From Candidatus Rubrivivax defluviihabitans (GTDB lineage: Bacteria > Pseudomonadota > Gammaproteobacteria > Burkholderiales > Burkholderiaceae_C), in contig JADJMW010000008.1 in the NCBI GenBank assembly GCA_016709385.1, positions 1-64,000 on the forward strand: a stretch of DNA of 64,000 nt, read 5' to 3'. The first letter of the stretch is position 1, and every line of letters starts with the position of its first letter. Below the pieces are notes generated by a model. That model was not told the DNA's origin, made no database searches, and saw only the letters and a program-made list of their open reading frames with translations. Position numbers and translations under genes: made by a program. Shown here one piece after another: positions 33,704 to 43,192 of this stretch.

Positions 33704-34582
33704 ATGAAGTGGGAAGGTGAGGAACAGAGCCGCAATGTCGAGGACCGGCGCGGCGCGGGTGGCTTGGGCGGCGGTGGCCGGCGCATCGGCGGGCGCGGCA
33801 TGGGCATCGGCACCATCGTGGTGGCGCTGGTGGCCGGTTGGATCTTCGGCATCAACCCGCTCACGGTGCTGGGGCTGCTCAGCGGCGGCGAGACGGCAGC
33901 GCCCGTGGCCTCGGAAGGCCCGGCGCGGCCCCCGCCGGCCGAAGACCGCGCGGCCATGTTCGCCTCCACGGTGCTTCGCAATACCGAACAGGTCTGGGGT
34001 CAGGTCTTCAAGGCCGCTGGCGGCACCTATCGCGAGCCGCGCATGGTGCTGTTCCGCGGCTTCACGCCCACGGCCTGCGGCACCGGGCAGTCGGCCATGG
34101 GGCCGTTCTACTGCCCCGGCGACCAGCGCGTCTATTTCGACCTCGATTTCTTCGACACCCTGGCCCAGCGCATGGGCGCGCCGGGCGACTTCGCACAGGC
34201 CTACGTGATCGCGCACGAGGTCGGCCACCACGTGCAGAACCTGATGGGCATCACGGGCAAGGTCGATGCCCAGCGCGGCCGCGTCTCGCAGGCACAGATG
34301 AATGCGCTGTCGGTGCGCGTGGAACTGCAGGCCGACTGCCTGGCCGGCGTGTGGGCCCACCACTCGCAGCAGGGCAAGGGCTGGCTCGAACGCGGCGACG
34401 TCGAGGAAGCCATGAATGCCGCGGCGCAGATCGGCGACGACCATCTGCAGCGCCAGTCCTCCGGCACGGTGCGGCCCGAAAGCTTCACCCACGGCAGCAG
34501 CCAGCAGCGCATGACCTGGTTCAAGCGCGGGCTGGACAGCGGCAGCCTGGCGCAGTGCAACACCTTCGACGCGCGACTGTAG
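33704..34582 (+). CDS. ypfJ: Neutral zinc metallopeptidase, YpfJ family
   Basis: A 292-residue protein with a glycine-rich cytoplasmic N terminus, one transmembrane helix (IGTIVVALVAGWIFGINPLTVLGLL) and an extracytoplasmic peptidase-like domain. The zinc site is HEVGHH in YVIAHEVGHHVQNLMG, with the downstream acidic residue in VELQADCLAGVWAHH. Family features ACGTGQSAMGPFYCPGDQRVYFDLDFF and TFDARL are present. Substrate unknown. The ATG follows a GGGAG ribosome site. Confidence 0.9.
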   Translation: MKWEGEEQSRNVEDRRGAGGLGGGGRRIGGRGMGIGTIVVALVAGWIFGINPLTVLGLLSGGETAAPVASEGPARPPPAEDRAAMFASTVLRNTEQVWGQVFKAAGGTYREPRMVLFRGFTPTACGTGQSAMGPFYCPGDQRVYFDLDFFDTLAQRMGAPGDFAQAYVIAHEVGHHVQNLMGITGKVDAQRGRVSQAQMNALSVRVELQADCLAGVWAHHSQQGKGWLERGDVEEAMNAAAQIGDDHLQRQSSGTVRPESFTHGSSQQRMTWFKRGLDSGSLAQCNTFDARL

Positions 34583-34595
34583 GCGAGGCCGTCCC

Positions 34596-36530
34596 ATGAA
34601 CCACCCCGCGAACCGTCTCGAACGCATGGCCAGCCTGCGCGCCGGCGGCAAGGGCAAGGTGGTGAGCTCGGCCGAGGCGCTGGCGCTGGTGCGTGACGGC
34701 GACACCGTGGCCAGCAGCGGCTTCGTCGGTATCGGCTTTGCCGAGAACCTGGCGGTGGCGCTGGAGGCCCGTTTCCTGGCCAGCGGCGCGCCGCGCGGCC
34801 TGACGCTGGTCTACGCGGCGGGGCAGGGCGACGGCAAGGAGCGCGGCCTCAACCACCTGGGCCACGAAGGCCTGGTGGCGCGCGTCATTGGTGGCCACTG
34901 GGGCCTGGTGCCCAAGCTGCAGAAGCTGGCGGTCGAGAATCGCATCGAGGCCTGGAACCTGCCCCAGGGCGTGATCTCGCACCTGTTCCGCGATATCGCT
35001 GCCGGCAAGCCGGGGCACCTGTCGCGAGTGGGCCTGGGCACCTTCGTCGACCCGCGTCACGGCGGCGGCAAGATCAACCAGCGCACCACCGAAGACCTGG
35101 TGCGGCTGATGCCGATCGACGGCGAGGACTACCTCTTCTACAAGGCCTTTCCCATCGACGTGGCGCTGATCCGGGCCACCACCGCCGACACCGAGGGCAA
35201 CCTGACGATGGAACGCGAGGCGCTCACGCTCGAGAGCCTGGCCATCGCCATGGCGGTGCGCAACAGCGGCGGCATCGTCATCGCGCAGGTCGAGCGCGTG
35301 GCCGAGGCGCATTCGCTGCATTCGCGCGCGGTGAAGATCCCCGGCATCCTGGTCGACTGCGTGGTGGTGGCCGAGAAGCCCGAATACCACCAGCAGACCT
35401 TCGCCGAGCCCTACAGCGCGGCGTTTGCGGGCGAGCTGCGCGTGCCGGCGGCGCACGTGGCGCCGATGCCCTTGAACGACCGCAAATTCATCGCCCGCCG
35501 CGCGGCGCTGGAACTGCGGCCGAATGCGGTGGTGAACCTGGGCATCGGCATGCCCGAGGGCGTGGCCGCGGTGGCGGCGGAAGAACACGTGATCGATCTC
35601 ATCACGCTCACCGCCGAGCCCGGTGTGGTGGGTGGCATCCCGGCCGGGGGCTTGAATTTCGGCGCCGCGGTCAATACCCAGGCCGTCATCGACCAGCCCT
35701 ACCAGTTCGATTTCTACGACGGCGGCGGCCTCGACATCGCCTTCCTCGGCCTGGCGCAGGCCGACGCCGAAGGCAATGTCAACGTCAGCAAGTTCGGCCC
35801 CCGCCTGGCCGGCGCGGGCGGCTTCATCAATATCAGCCAGAACGCGAAGAAGGTGGTTTTCGTCGGTTCGTTCAGTGCCGGCGGCGCGATGAAATTCGTG
35901 CCCCAGGTCGAGCACCGCACCTTCGCCGGGCGCGAGGCCTGGCGGCGCGGGCAGCCGGTGCTCTACGTCACCGAGCGCTGCGTCTTCGGTCTGCACGAGC
36001 AGGGCATCGAACTGCTGGAGGTGGCGCCGGGCCTGGACCTGGAACGCGACATCCTGGCCGGCATGGCCTTCCGGCCCGTGATCGAGCGCGAACCCCGGCT
36101 GATGGACGCCGCGCTCTTCGCCAACGCCCCGATGGGCCTGCGCGCGCGCGTGCTGATGCTGCCGCTGGCCGACCGCTTCACCTACGACCCCGCCAGCCGC
36201 ACCTTCTTCATCAATTTCGAGCGCCTGAGCATCCGCAACGCCGACGACGTGGAGGCCGTGCGCCAGGAGGTGGAAAAGCGCCTGGCGCCGCTGGGCCACA
36301 AGGTTCTTGGCGTGGTCAACTACGACCACTTCGCGCTCGACCCCCAGGTGCAGGACGAATGGGCGGCGATGGTGCGCGAACTGGTCGACCGCCACTATGT
36401 CGACGTGGCGCGCTACACCACCAGCGGCTTCCTGCGCGCCAAGCTCGGGCCCGCGCTGGCCGCGCGTGGCGTGGCGCCGCACATCTTCGAAACGGCCGAG
36501 GAGGCCCGGCGCGCGCTGGGCAGCGGCTGA
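34596..36530 (+). CDS. Acyl-CoA:acetate/3-ketoacid CoA-transferase (YdiF-like)
   Basis: A 644-residue fused alpha-beta family I CoA-transferase. The N-terminal alpha half starts KVVSSAEALALVRDGDTVASSGFVGIG, and the beta half carries NLGIGMPEGVAAVA with the likely catalytic glutamate, plus TLTAEPGVVGGIPAGGLNFGAAVN. These enzymes move CoA between short acyl chains or keto acids. The acyl range cannot be read from sequence. It is 13 bases after ypfJ, and across the LysR gene from the indolepyruvate oxidoreductase, whose product would be an aryl-acetyl-CoA; a link is plausible but unproven. Confidence 0.88.
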   Translation: MNHPANRLERMASLRAGGKGKVVSSAEALALVRDGDTVASSGFVGIGFAENLAVALEARFLASGAPRGLTLVYAAGQGDGKERGLNHLGHEGLVARVIGGHWGLVPKLQKLAVENRIEAWNLPQGVISHLFRDIAAGKPGHLSRVGLGTFVDPRHGGGKINQRTTEDLVRLMPIDGEDYLFYKAFPIDVALIRATTADTEGNLTMEREALTLESLAIAMAVRNSGGIVIAQVERVAEAHSLHSRAVKIPGILVDCVVVAEKPEYHQQTFAEPYSAAFAGELRVPAAHVAPMPLNDRKFIARRAALELRPNAVVNLGIGMPEGVAAVAAEEHVIDLITLTAEPGVVGGIPAGGLNFGAAVNTQAVIDQPYQFDFYDGGGLDIAFLGLAQADAEGNVNVSKFGPRLAGAGGFINISQNAKKVVFVGSFSAGGAMKFVPQVEHRTFAGREAWRRGQPVLYVTERCVFGLHEQGIELLEVAPGLDLERDILAGMAFRPVIEREPRLMDAALFANAPMGLRARVLMLPLADRFTYDPASRTFFINFERLSIRNADDVEAVRQEVEKRLAPLGHKVLGVVNYDHFALDPQVQDEWAAMVRELVDRHYVDVARYTTSGFLRAKLGPALAARGVAPHIFETAEEARRALGSG

Positions 36531-36599
36531 ACGCGGCACGCCTGCGGGCGCGGTGATGGCAGGCCCCGGCGCGCGCCGCCGGCTGCGCCGTGCGCGGCC

Positions 36600-37553
36600 T
36601 CAGCGAGCCGCCTTGGGCCTGCGCTGCGCCGGCGCCGGCCGCGCGAACAGCGTGCGCACCAGGTCCCGCAGCCACTGGTGCCCGGGGTCCTGCGTGACGC
36701 TGTCGTGCCAGAGCATGCGCACGTCGTACGCAGGCCCGTGGCCGGGCAGTTCCCACAGGCGCAGGTCATAGCGCGGCAGCAGCGACCGTGCATACATCAG
36801 GGGCACGATCGCCAGCAGGTCCGAGCCCGTGACCAGCAGCGGCAGGGCGCCGTGGTGGCGCGTGCGCAGCACCACGCGATCGCCGAGCTGCAGCGCGGCC
36901 AGCATCCGGTCCACGCCGTCGTGGAAGGTGGCGGTAGGCGCGGCGGTAACGAGGCTGGACTGCGCCAGTTGCGCCGCGCTGAGCGTGGCGCCGCGCCGGC
37001 CATCGGCCGGGTGCCAGCCCGAAGCCGTGAGCGCGACGTAGTGTTCGCTGAACAGCGTCTCGCTGGCGATGCCATGGCGCTTCGCCTCCAGGATGCCCAG
37101 CGCCAGGTCGATCTCGCGCGATTCGAGGGCCCGGCCCACCGCCGCAGCCGGCACCGGCACGTTCGACAGCCGGCTGGCCGGCGCGTCGCTGCGCAACGCG
37201 TGCGCCAGCGGCGCCATGAACATCATCTCGCCCAGGTCCGACAGCGACAGCCGCCAATGCCGTTCGCTGCGCTGCGGATCGAAGGGCCCGGTGTCGCACA
37301 GCGCCGTCTCCAGCGCCTGCAGGTGGGCCATGACCAGCGGCGCCGCCCGTTCGGCCGCCGGCGTGGGCTGCATGCCGGCGGGCGTGCGAACGAACAGTTC
37401 GTCGGCAAAGAAGGCCCGCAGGCGCGCCAGCGCGTTGCTGGTGGCCGGCTGCGACAGCGCCAGCTGGCGCGCCGATTCGGTCACCGAACGCGTGCGGTAC
37501 AGCGTCACCAGCACACGCAGCAGGTTCAGGTCGAGTTGGCGGAAGTTCATCAC
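36600..37553 (-). CDS. LysR-family transcriptional regulator
   Basis: A 317-residue regulator with an N-terminal winged helix (FRQLDLNLLRVLVTLYRTRSVTESARQLALSQPATSNALARLR, residues 4-46) and a C-terminal effector-binding domain. The N terminus is of the LeuO/NodD-like subtype (DLNLLRVLVTLYRTRSV). It is divergent from the iorA-like gene, across a 166-base gap with an inverted repeat, the usual layout for a LysR regulator and its target. Two consecutive ATG codons are possible starts. Confidence 0.93.
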   Translation of the reverse strand: MMNFRQLDLNLLRVLVTLYRTRSVTESARQLALSQPATSNALARLRAFFADELFVRTPAGMQPTPAAERAAPLVMAHLQALETALCDTGPFDPQRSERHWRLSLSDLGEMMFMAPLAHALRSDAPASRLSNVPVPAAAVGRALESREIDLALGILEAKRHGIASETLFSEHYVALTASGWHPADGRRGATLSAAQLAQSSLVTAAPTATFHDGVDRMLAALQLGDRVVLRTRHHGALPLLVTGSDLLAIVPLMYARSLLPRYDLRLWELPGHGPAYDVRMLWHDSVTQDPGHQWLRDLVRTLFARPAPAQRRPKAAR

Positions 37554-37645
37554 GAATCCCGAGGCGGGCGGCTCGGCGACCGAGGGTTGGCCCGCAAGGG
37601 GTCAGGCCGGATTATTCAGCAGCTGGATACGCCGCATCAGAACAA

Positions 37646-37661
37646 TCCATTGGCCGAATGG
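37646..37661. promoter_or_regulatory. Candidate LysR operator in the divergent gap
   Basis: CCATT-GGCCG-AATGG is a perfect five-base dyad and contains a T-N11-A LysR-type motif (T at 37646, A at 37658). It lies about 60 bases before the iorA-like start. The symmetry is clear; that the regulator binds it is inference. Confidence 0.4.
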
Positions 37662-37719
37662 GCGCGCGCTGGCTAGATTGCCCGACTGCCGCTGCTGCAG
37701 GCGGCGCAGGACCCTGGCC

Positions 37720-39876
37720 ATGGAAGTCTCCTTTTACCGCGAGATCGAATCGTTGAAGCTCGGCGCGGGCCAGGTCTTCCACGGCGAGGGCATCCTGGCG
37801 GTGACCAAGGCGCTGCTGCAGTCGGGGGTGACTTACGTCGGCGGCTACCAGGGGTCGCCGGTGTCGCACCTGCTCGACGTCATGGTCCAGGCGCGGCCAT
37901 ACCTCGACGAACTGGGCGTGCACGTCGAGGCCTGCACCAACGAGTCGTCGGCGGCGGCGATGCTGGCCGCCTCGATGGTCTACCCGGTGCGCGGCGCCGT
38001 GACGTGGAAGTCGATCGTCGGCACCAATGTCGCGGCCGACGCGCTGTCCAACCTGGCCTCGCCCGGCGTGCTGGGCGGCGCGCTCGTCATCGTCGGCGAG
38101 GACTATGGCGAAGGCGCCAGCGTGATCCAGGAGCGCAGCCACGCCTTCGCCATGAAGTCGGCCTTGTGGCTGCTCGACCCGCGGCCCGACCTCACGAGCC
38201 TGGTGCGCCTGGTGCGGCAGGGCTTCGAACTGTCCGAGGCCTCGAATACGCCGGTGATGATGGAGTTGCGCATCCGCAGCTGCCACCTGCAGGGCAGTTT
38301 CGTGGCGGCCGACAACGTGGCGCCGGCCGTCTCCAGCCGCCAGCTGCAGTCCGAGCCCGCGGCCTTCAGCTACGACCGGCTGTCGCACCCGCCGTCCACC
38401 TTCCGCCACGAGAAGCTTAAGTACGAGGTGCGCATGCCGGCGGCTCGGCGCTTCATCGTCGAGCACGCCATCAACGAAGTCATCGACGGCGACGCCACCG
38501 ACCTGCGTGAACTGGGCCTCATCGTGCAGGGCGGCCTGACCCACACGCTGCTGCGCGCCATGGCCGAAGCCGGGCTTACCGATGGGCAGGACCGCCCGCG
38601 CCTGGCGCTGCTGGTGCTGAACTGCGTCTACCCGCTGGTGCCGGAGCAGATCGTCGCCTTCTGCAGCGGACGGCGTGCCGTGCTGGTGCTGGAGGAAGGG
38701 CAGCCCGACTACATCGAGCAGGACATCGCCACCACGCTGCGCCGCGCCGGCGTGAGCACGCCGCTGCACGGCAAGGACCTGCTCAGCATGGGCGGCGAAT
38801 ACAACGCCGAACTGCTGCTGGGCGGACTGATGCGCCTGCTCCAGGCCTACCGCCTCGATGCCGAGGCGGGCCCGGCACGCGCCCGGCTCGCGGCGCTGGA
38901 AGTGCTGCGCCAGACGGCACGCCGCGAACTGGGCAGCGCGGTGCCGCCGCGCCCGCCCAACTTCTGCATCGGCTGCCCCGAGCGGCCGGTTTTTGCCGCC
39001 CTCAAGCTGGTGGAGCAGCAGATCGGCCGCGTGCACGTCGCGGCCGATATCGGCTGCCATTCGTTCGCCACCTTCGAGCCGTTCTCCTTCGGCCAGTCGA
39101 TCCTGGGCTACGGCATGAGCATGGCGTCGAGCGCGGCGGTGAAGAATTTCAGCGCGCGGCGGCCGCTGGCCATCATGGGCGACGGCGGCTTCTGGCACAA
39201 CGGCCTGCTGTCGGGCGTCTCGTCGACGCTGCTGAACGGCGGCGACGGCGTGCTGCTGATCATGAAGAACGGCTACACCTCGGCCACCGGCACGCAGGAG
39301 ACGATTTCCACGCCCGGCGCCGAAGAGCGGCGCCAGGCCGAAGGCCGCAGCGCCACCGGCAACGAACTCACGATCGAGAAGACGCTGGCGGGCCTGGGCG
39401 TGAAATGGCTGCGCACGGTGCACAACTACCGCGTGGCCAGCGTGCGCGACACGCTGCGCGAGGCCCTCACGTCGCCCTTCACCGGGCTGAAGGTGATCGT
39501 CGCCGAGGGTGAGTGCCAGCTCGAACGCCAGCGCCGCCTGCGCCCGCGGCGCGCGGCCCGGCTCGCGCGCGGCGAACGGGTCGTGCGAACGCGCTACGGT
39601 GTCGACGAGGCCACCTGCAGCGGCGACCATTCCTGCATCCGGCTTTCGGGCTGCCCGACGCTGACCGTGAAGACCGCCGGCGACCCGCTCAAGCGCAGCC
39701 CGGTGGCGCATGTACAGAACGAATGCGTCGGTTGCGGCCTGTGCGGCGAGGTGGCGCATGCCGCCGTGCTGTGCCCCAGCTTCTACCGCGCCGAGGTCAT
39801 CACCCATCCGGGTTGGTGGGAGCGCCTGGCCGACCGCATCAACCGCGTCGTCATCGGCTGGCTGCAGCCGGCGTGA
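37720..39876 (+). CDS. iorA: Indolepyruvate ferredoxin oxidoreductase, alpha subunit
   Basis: A 718-residue thiamine diphosphate and iron-sulfur enzyme that oxidatively decarboxylates arylpyruvates to aryl-acetyl-CoA with ferredoxin as acceptor. The N-terminal pyrimidine domain has YVGGYQGSPVSHLLDVM. The thiamine diphosphate domain has CIGCPERPVFAALK, IGCHSFATFEPF, and GDGGFWHNGL with MKNGYTSATGTQ. The C terminus carries iron-sulfur cysteines (CSGDHSCIRLSGC and NECVGCGLCGEVAHAAVLCPS). The ATG gives MEVSFYREIESLKLG; the longer open frame upstream overlaps the divergent LysR gene. It overlaps the beta gene by one base (TGATG). Confidence 0.9.
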   Translation: MEVSFYREIESLKLGAGQVFHGEGILAVTKALLQSGVTYVGGYQGSPVSHLLDVMVQARPYLDELGVHVEACTNESSAAAMLAASMVYPVRGAVTWKSIVGTNVAADALSNLASPGVLGGALVIVGEDYGEGASVIQERSHAFAMKSALWLLDPRPDLTSLVRLVRQGFELSEASNTPVMMELRIRSCHLQGSFVAADNVAPAVSSRQLQSEPAAFSYDRLSHPPSTFRHEKLKYEVRMPAARRFIVEHAINEVIDGDATDLRELGLIVQGGLTHTLLRAMAEAGLTDGQDRPRLALLVLNCVYPLVPEQIVAFCSGRRAVLVLEEGQPDYIEQDIATTLRRAGVSTPLHGKDLLSMGGEYNAELLLGGLMRLLQAYRLDAEAGPARARLAALEVLRQTARRELGSAVPPRPPNFCIGCPERPVFAALKLVEQQIGRVHVAADIGCHSFATFEPFSFGQSILGYGMSMASSAAVKNFSARRPLAIMGDGGFWHNGLLSGVSSTLLNGGDGVLLIMKNGYTSATGTQETISTPGAEERRQAEGRSATGNELTIEKTLAGLGVKWLRTVHNYRVASVRDTLREALTSPFTGLKVIVAEGECQLERQRRLRPRRAARLARGERVVRTRYGVDEATCSGDHSCIRLSGCPTLTVKTAGDPLKRSPVAHVQNECVGCGLCGEVAHAAVLCPSFYRAEVITHPGWWERLADRINRVVIGWLQPA

Positions 39877-41543
39877 TGGACACCGCCGTGGACGCTGCCG
39901 TGCCCGACCCGAGCCGTGTGCCCGTCGCTCGCGAGCCCATCACCCGGGTGCTGATCGCGGCGCTCGGCGGCGAAGGCGGCGGCGTGCTCGCCGGATGGCT
40001 GGTGCAGTGCGCGCGCGACGCCGGGTTGCCGGTGCAGGCCACCTCGGTGCCCGGCGTGGCGCAGCGCACCGGCGCCACCAGCTACTACATCGAGTGGCAG
40101 GCGGCCGCCGTGGGCGCCGCGCCACCGGTCTTCGCCCTGCACCCGCTGGCCGGCCAGGTGGACGTGCTGATCGCCAGCGAACTGCTCGAGGCCGGCCGCA
40201 TGGTCGAACGTGGCTTCGTGGCCGCCAATACCACGCTCATCACCTCGAGCCATCGTGTCTATACGACGCTGGAGAAGATGGCGCCGACCGACGGCCGCTT
40301 CGACCCGCAGGCGGTGTTGCGCGCCGGGCGCACGCTGGCGCGGCGTTGCATCGCCTTCGACATGGGCCGGGTCGCGCGGCAAAGCGGCACGGCTGTCTCA
40401 GCGGTGATGTTCGGGGCGCTGGCCGGTGCCGGCGTGCTGCCCTGGGCGCGCGCCGGCTGCGAGGCGGCGATCGCCGGCGGCGGCAAGGCGGGGCAGGGGG
40501 TGCAGGCCAGCCTGGCCGGCTTTGCCGCCGGCTTCGATGCCGCCGCTGCAGGGGGTGAGCTCGACTCGGCCGCGGCCGCGACCGCCCAGGCGGCGCCCGC
40601 ACCAGCCGCCGGGCTGCACGGCGAAGCGCACGCGGCGCTGCAGGCCGCACCCGCCGGCACCGACACCACACGCTGGCAGCCCGCCCTGGCGGCCTTGCCG
40701 GCAGCGGTGCAGGCCACGGCGGCGCGCGGCCTCCTGCGCTGTCTGGACTTCCAGGGCGTGGACTACGCGACGCGCTTTCTGCGCGAGGTCGAAGCGCTGA
40801 GCCGGTGCGCCGACGACACCTCCGCCACGGTCGCCGTCGTCGAGGACGCGGCCCGTTCGCTGGCCTTGTGGATGTGTTTCGAGGACGTGATCCGCGTCGC
40901 CGACCTGAAGTCGCGCCGGGCCCGCTTCGAGCAGGTGCGGGCCGAGGTCGGGGTGCGGCCCGGCGAGGTGTTGCGCATCACCGAGATGCTCAAGCCCGGC
41001 ATCGAGGAGGTGGCCGCGATCCTGCCGCGCCGGCTCGGCGAAGCGCTGATGCGAACGGCCTCGCGCCGCGGCTGGATCGGCCGCGCGCATCTCGGCTTGC
41101 ACCTGCCCTCGACCAGCGCCTGGGGCTTCGTGCTGCTGCGGCTGCTGGCGGCGCTGAAGCCGCTGCGCCCGCATTCGCTGCGCCAGGCCGAGGAAGACGA
41201 GTCCATGGCCGCCTGGTGCGAGGCCTTGCGCGCCGTGCTGCCGCGCTCCGTGGCCTATGCCGCGGTGTTGGCGCGCCTGCCCGAGGTGCTGAAGGGCTAC
41301 GGCGACACCCAGCGCCGCGGCAGGGACCATTACGCGCGACTGTGGGCCGGGCACGTGCTGCCGGCGCTGGCCGAGCCGGCCACGCTGGCCGACCGTGTCG
41401 GGGCCTTTGCCGCAGCGCTCGAGGCCGCGCTCTCGCTGCCAACCGCCGACGCCGCAGCGGCGGCGGCGACGGTGGCGGTCACGCCGCAACCGCTGCGCTT
41501 CTTCCGTAATCGCCCGGGGGCCGGCGCGCCGCCAGGCGGGTAA
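39876..41543 (+). CDS. iorB: Indolepyruvate ferredoxin oxidoreductase, beta subunit with C-terminal extension
   Basis: A 555-residue protein. The N-terminal ~200 residues are the gamma-type oxidoreductase domain (VLIAALGGEGGGVLAGWLVQCA, SVPGVAQRTGATSYYIEW). The rest (from about residue 260) is a helical extension of the DUF6537 type found in the large bacterial enzymes, so this subunit is much longer than archaeal IorB (about 200). The middle (about 220-265) is an alanine-rich linker. It uses ATG overlapping the alpha stop, so the two should be made in equal amounts. Confidence 0.85.
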   Translation: MDTAVDAAVPDPSRVPVAREPITRVLIAALGGEGGGVLAGWLVQCARDAGLPVQATSVPGVAQRTGATSYYIEWQAAAVGAAPPVFALHPLAGQVDVLIASELLEAGRMVERGFVAANTTLITSSHRVYTTLEKMAPTDGRFDPQAVLRAGRTLARRCIAFDMGRVARQSGTAVSAVMFGALAGAGVLPWARAGCEAAIAGGGKAGQGVQASLAGFAAGFDAAAAGGELDSAAAATAQAAPAPAAGLHGEAHAALQAAPAGTDTTRWQPALAALPAAVQATAARGLLRCLDFQGVDYATRFLREVEALSRCADDTSATVAVVEDAARSLALWMCFEDVIRVADLKSRRARFEQVRAEVGVRPGEVLRITEMLKPGIEEVAAILPRRLGEALMRTASRRGWIGRAHLGLHLPSTSAWGFVLLRLLAALKPLRPHSLRQAEEDESMAAWCEALRAVLPRSVAYAAVLARLPEVLKGYGDTQRRGRDHYARLWAGHVLPALAEPATLADRVGAFAAALEAALSLPTADAAAAAATVAVTPQPLRFFRNRPGAGAPPGG

Positions 41544-41587
41544 GCTTCGAGCGCCCTGTTCCACGCCACCACAAACTGGAGACAACG

Positions 41588-42664
41588 ATGACGATTTTCA
41601 GCAATCACCCCCGCCCCCTGGCGACGGCCGGCACCACCACCGTCGCCCGCACCGCCGCGCGGGCCACCGCCCTGGCCACGGCGGTCCTGCTCGCCATGCC
41701 CGCCGCTGCGCAGGACAAGCCGGTCGAGCTGAAGTTCGCGCACTGGCTGCCCGCCACCCACCCGCTGTTCCGCACCGGCTTCGAGCCCTGGGCCAAGTCG
41801 GTCGAGGCGGCGTCGAAGGGTTCGATCAAGGTGGCCTTCTTCCCCGCGCAGCAACTGGGCAAGGCGGCCGACCACTACGACATGGCGCGCGACGGCATCG
41901 CCGACATGACCTGGGTGAATCCCGGCTACCAGGCGGGACGCTTTCCGCTCTATGCCGCGGGTGAACTGCCCTTCCTGACCGGCAAGCCGGGCGGCGCCTC
42001 GGCCGCGCTCGACGCCTGGTACCGGCCCTATGTCGCCAAGGAGATGGCCGACGTGAAATTCTGCTTCGCCCACCTGCACGTCGGCGCGCTGCACTCGAAG
42101 AAGGCCATCACCGAGCCCGGTCAGATCAAGGGCATGAAGATCCGCCCCGCCAACGGTACCGTGGCGCAGACCATGAGCCTGCTGGGCGCCACCAACGTGC
42201 AGGTCTCGGCGCCCGAGGCGCGCGACGCGCTGGAAAAGGGCGTGGCCGACGCCATCACCTTCCCCTGGAACTCGATCATCTCCTTCGGCATCGACAAGGC
42301 CGTCAAGTTCCACACCGACTTCCGCCTCTATGCGGCCAACTTCGTCTGGGTCATCAATCCGGGCTGGTACGGCAAGCTGGCGCCGGCGCAGAAGCAGGTC
42401 ATCGACAGCCACTGCAACAACGAATGGGCGGCCAAGGTCGGTGCGGCCTGGGGCGACGAAGAGGACAGCGGCCGCGAGAAGCTGGCGCAGACTGCCGGCC
42501 ACACCATCGTCACGCTCACGCCCGAACAGCTGGCGGCCTGGAAGGCCGCGGTCGAACCGGTTTATGCCAACTGGATCGGCAGCGCCAACAAGGCCGGGGT
42601 CAACGGCGCGCAGGCGCTGGACGCCTTGCGCAAGGAACTGGTCGCCCGCGGCGGCGCCAACTGA
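41588..42664 (+). CDS. dctP: TRAP transporter solute-binding protein, DctP family
   Basis: A 358-residue periplasmic binding protein with a long signal peptide ending AMPAAAQ. The DctP fold shows VELKFAHWLPATHPLF, then the ligand-binding arginine region MKIRPANGTVAQ and NGWYGKLAPAQK-like (here NPGWYGKLAPAQK). TRAP systems import organic acids such as dicarboxylates, keto acids or aromatic acids with sodium. It lies 44 bases after iorB and directly before dctQ and dctM, which suggests uptake of the substrate of the preceding enzymes. Confidence 0.92.
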   Translation: MTIFSNHPRPLATAGTTTVARTAARATALATAVLLAMPAAAQDKPVELKFAHWLPATHPLFRTGFEPWAKSVEAASKGSIKVAFFPAQQLGKAADHYDMARDGIADMTWVNPGYQAGRFPLYAAGELPFLTGKPGGASAALDAWYRPYVAKEMADVKFCFAHLHVGALHSKKAITEPGQIKGMKIRPANGTVAQTMSLLGATNVQVSAPEARDALEKGVADAITFPWNSIISFGIDKAVKFHTDFRLYAANFVWVINPGWYGKLAPAQKQVIDSHCNNEWAAKVGAAWGDEEDSGREKLAQTAGHTIVTLTPEQLAAWKAAVEPVYANWIGSANKAGVNGAQALDALRKELVARGGAN

Positions 42665-42685
42665 CTGGCGGACCGGGCCAGCCCG

Positions 42686-43192
42686 ATGCACCGCTTCCTG
42701 GCGGCCGTGGAAACCACGGCCGCGGTCTTCCTGCTGCTGATCGCGCTGCTGACGGCCGGCAACGTGCTGCTGCGCGACCTGTTCAGCATCCAGATCCCCG
42801 ACTGGTTCGACGGCACCAAGCTGCTGCAGGGCATCGCGCTGTTCTGGGGCATTGCGCTGGCGACCTACCGCGGTTCGCACATCTGCGTCGACGTCGCCTG
42901 GGAACATCTGCGCGCGCCAGGGCGCCGGCTGATGGACCTCTTTGCCACCGCCGTGACCCTGGCCTTCCTGGCGCCGCTGGCCTGGATGGTGTGGAAGAAG
43001 GTGGCCAGCACCGGCACCCAGGCCACGATGGACCTGCGCCTGCCGATGACCCATTTCTATGCCGTGGCGGCCTTGGGTGCGAGCGTGGCGGTATTGCTGG
43101 CGCTGTGGCGGCTGGTGGAACTCTGGCGCGACCATGGCGCGGCCGGGCAGTCGGGTTGGGCGCGCGAGGGTGGGCCTCCCGATGGACCGTGA
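42686..43192 (+). CDS. dctQ: TRAP transporter small permease, DctQ family
   Basis: A 168-residue protein with four membrane helices, beginning AVETTAAVFLLLIALLTAGNVLLRDLF. The family motif is LLQGIALFWGIALATYRGSHICVDV. It overlaps dctM by 11 bases, as is common for these subunits. Confidence 0.92.
   Translation: MHRFLAAVETTAAVFLLLIALLTAGNVLLRDLFSIQIPDWFDGTKLLQGIALFWGIALATYRGSHICVDVAWEHLRAPGRRLMDLFATAVTLAFLAPLAWMVWKKVASTGTQATMDLRLPMTHFYAVAALGASVAVLLALWRLVELWRDHGAAGQSGWAREGGPPDGP

Noticed and set aside
34521..36539. 672-codon open frame antisense to the CoA-transferase
   Set aside because: Same shadow effect; low-quality composition and no motif.
37612..39807. 731-codon open frame antisense to the indolepyruvate oxidoreductase
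   Set aside because: Shadow of a real gene on the other strand; no start signal or domain.
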